Assembly: GCA_963205525.1 (NCBI GenBank)
Contig: CAUJJP010000109.1
Span: forward strand, 1 to 7,397
From: Pseudomonadota bacterium
GTDB lineage: Bacteria; Pseudomonadota; Gammaproteobacteria; Burkholderiales; Burkholderiaceae
DNA length: 7,397 nucleotides
Direction: 5' to 3'
Shown: piece after piece, positions 6,829 through 7,397 of the stretch
Numbering within the stretch: position 1 is the first letter of the stretch
Layout: every line of letters begins with the position of its first letter
Made by a program: the position numbers and the translations under genes
The notes under the pieces: model-generated
Told to the model about the DNA's origin: nothing
Seen by the model: only the letters and a program-made list of their open reading frames with translations
Databases searched by the model: none

Positions 6829-7397
6829 ATGGGACAGACCCATTTCGGCTACGAGACGGTCGATGAAGCCGACAAGGCGCAGCGCGTGCGCGGCGTGTTC
6901 GATTCCGTGGCGCAGAAGTACGACCTCATGAACGACCTGCTGTCCGGCGGCCTGCACCGCGCCTGGAAGGCCTACGCGGTGGCGGTGGCCGACGTCCGGC
7001 CCGGCCACAAGGTGCTGGACATCGCGGGCGGCACCGGCGACCTGGCGCGCGCCTTTGCGCGCCGCGCGGGCGAGACCGGCGAGGTCATCCTGACCGACAT
7101 CAACGAGGCCATGCTGCGCGTCGGCCGCGACCGCCTGCTCGACGCCGGCCTGAACCTGCCCACGCTGGCCTGCGACGCCGAGCACCTGCCCTGGCCCGAT
7201 GGCCGCTTCGACCTTGTCAGCGTCGCCTTCGGGCTGCGCAACATGACGCACAAGGACAAGGCGCTGGCCGAGATGTGCCGCGTCCTGCGTCCCGGCGGGC
7301 GGCTGCTGGTGCTGGAGTTCTCCAAGGTCGCACCGCCGCTGGCGCCGCTGTACGACCTGTACTCGTTCAAGCTCATGCCGCTGGTGGGGCGGCTGGT
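6829..7397 (+). CDS. ubiE: Ubiquinone/menaquinone biosynthesis C-methyltransferase UbiE (3' end missing)
   Basis: SAM-dependent C-methyltransferase that methylates 2-polyprenyl-6-methoxy-1,4-benzoquinol in ubiquinone synthesis, and demethylmenaquinol in organisms that make menaquinone. I translated 189 codons to the window edge; the family is usually about 245 residues, so some 55 are missing. UbiE features are plain: [14 protein letters not shown] (23-36) and the following GGLHRAWK (40-47), SAM motif [11 protein letters not shown] (62-71), the acidic residue Asp90 in LTDINEAML that should bind the SAM ribose, FGLRNM, and [17 protein letters not shown]. It is a cytoplasmic enzyme that may associate with the Ubi complex at the membrane. 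The start ATG follows the DUF971 stop by 11 bases and has a reasonable ribosome site. No internal stop or missing motif is seen in the part present. Confidence 0.96.
   Translation, partial: MGQTHFGYETVDEADKAQRVRGVFDSVAQKYDLMNDLLSGGLHRAWKAYAVAVADVRPGHKVLDIAGGTGDLARAFARRAGETGEVILTDINEAMLRVGRDRLLDAGLNLPTLACDAEHLPWPDGRFDLVSVAFGLRNMTHKDKALAEMCRVLRPGGRLLVLEFSKVAPPLAPLYDLYSFKLMPLVGRL

Overview
This is a GC-rich chromosomal stretch with strong G/C third-position bias and no mobile-element, tRNA or CRISPR signs. Gene content and order (ugpB-ugpA diverging from a giant DUF3683/FAD/Fe-S oxidoreductase, then a DUF971 gene and ubiE) point to a betaproteobacterium, most likely Burkholderiales of the Rubrivivax/Leptothrix/Comamonadaceae type. 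The taxon is inferred from family resemblance and base composition, not from a search.

Left part, minus strand (1-2137): the start of a ugp operon for sn-glycerol-3-phosphate/glycerophosphodiester uptake. ugpB (periplasmic binding protein) comes first, then ugpA (inner-membrane permease), which runs off the left edge; ugpE and ugpC would be expected beyond it. The 94-base ugpB-ugpA gap holds an 8-bp inverted repeat just after the ugpB stop, which may let the binding protein be made in excess of the permease.

Divergent control region (2138-2303): 166 bases between ugpB and the rightward genes. It contains a half-site resembling a PhoB box on the ugpB strand, fitting phosphate-starvation control, and a 6-bp dyad overlapping it. 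Near its right end is a possible 11-codon leader ORF whose stop overlaps the start codon of the large gene (ATGA).

Right part, plus strand (2304-7397): a 1332-residue fused oxidoreductase joins a DUF3683 N-terminus, a GlcD-like FAD dehydrogenase and a GlcF-like iron-sulfur/cysteine-rich module. It is followed by a 138-residue DUF971 (GBBH-like_N) protein and by ubiE, truncated at the right edge. The layout suggests a quinone-linked 2-hydroxyacid dehydrogenase beside a gene that makes the quinone acceptor, but its substrate cannot be read from the sequence.

Overall this looks like ordinary core/transport content. I did not find a clearly new system. The points most worth a second look are the uncharacterised fused dehydrogenase with its repeat-built linker, the PhoB-like half-site, the leader ORF and the intra-operon hairpin.
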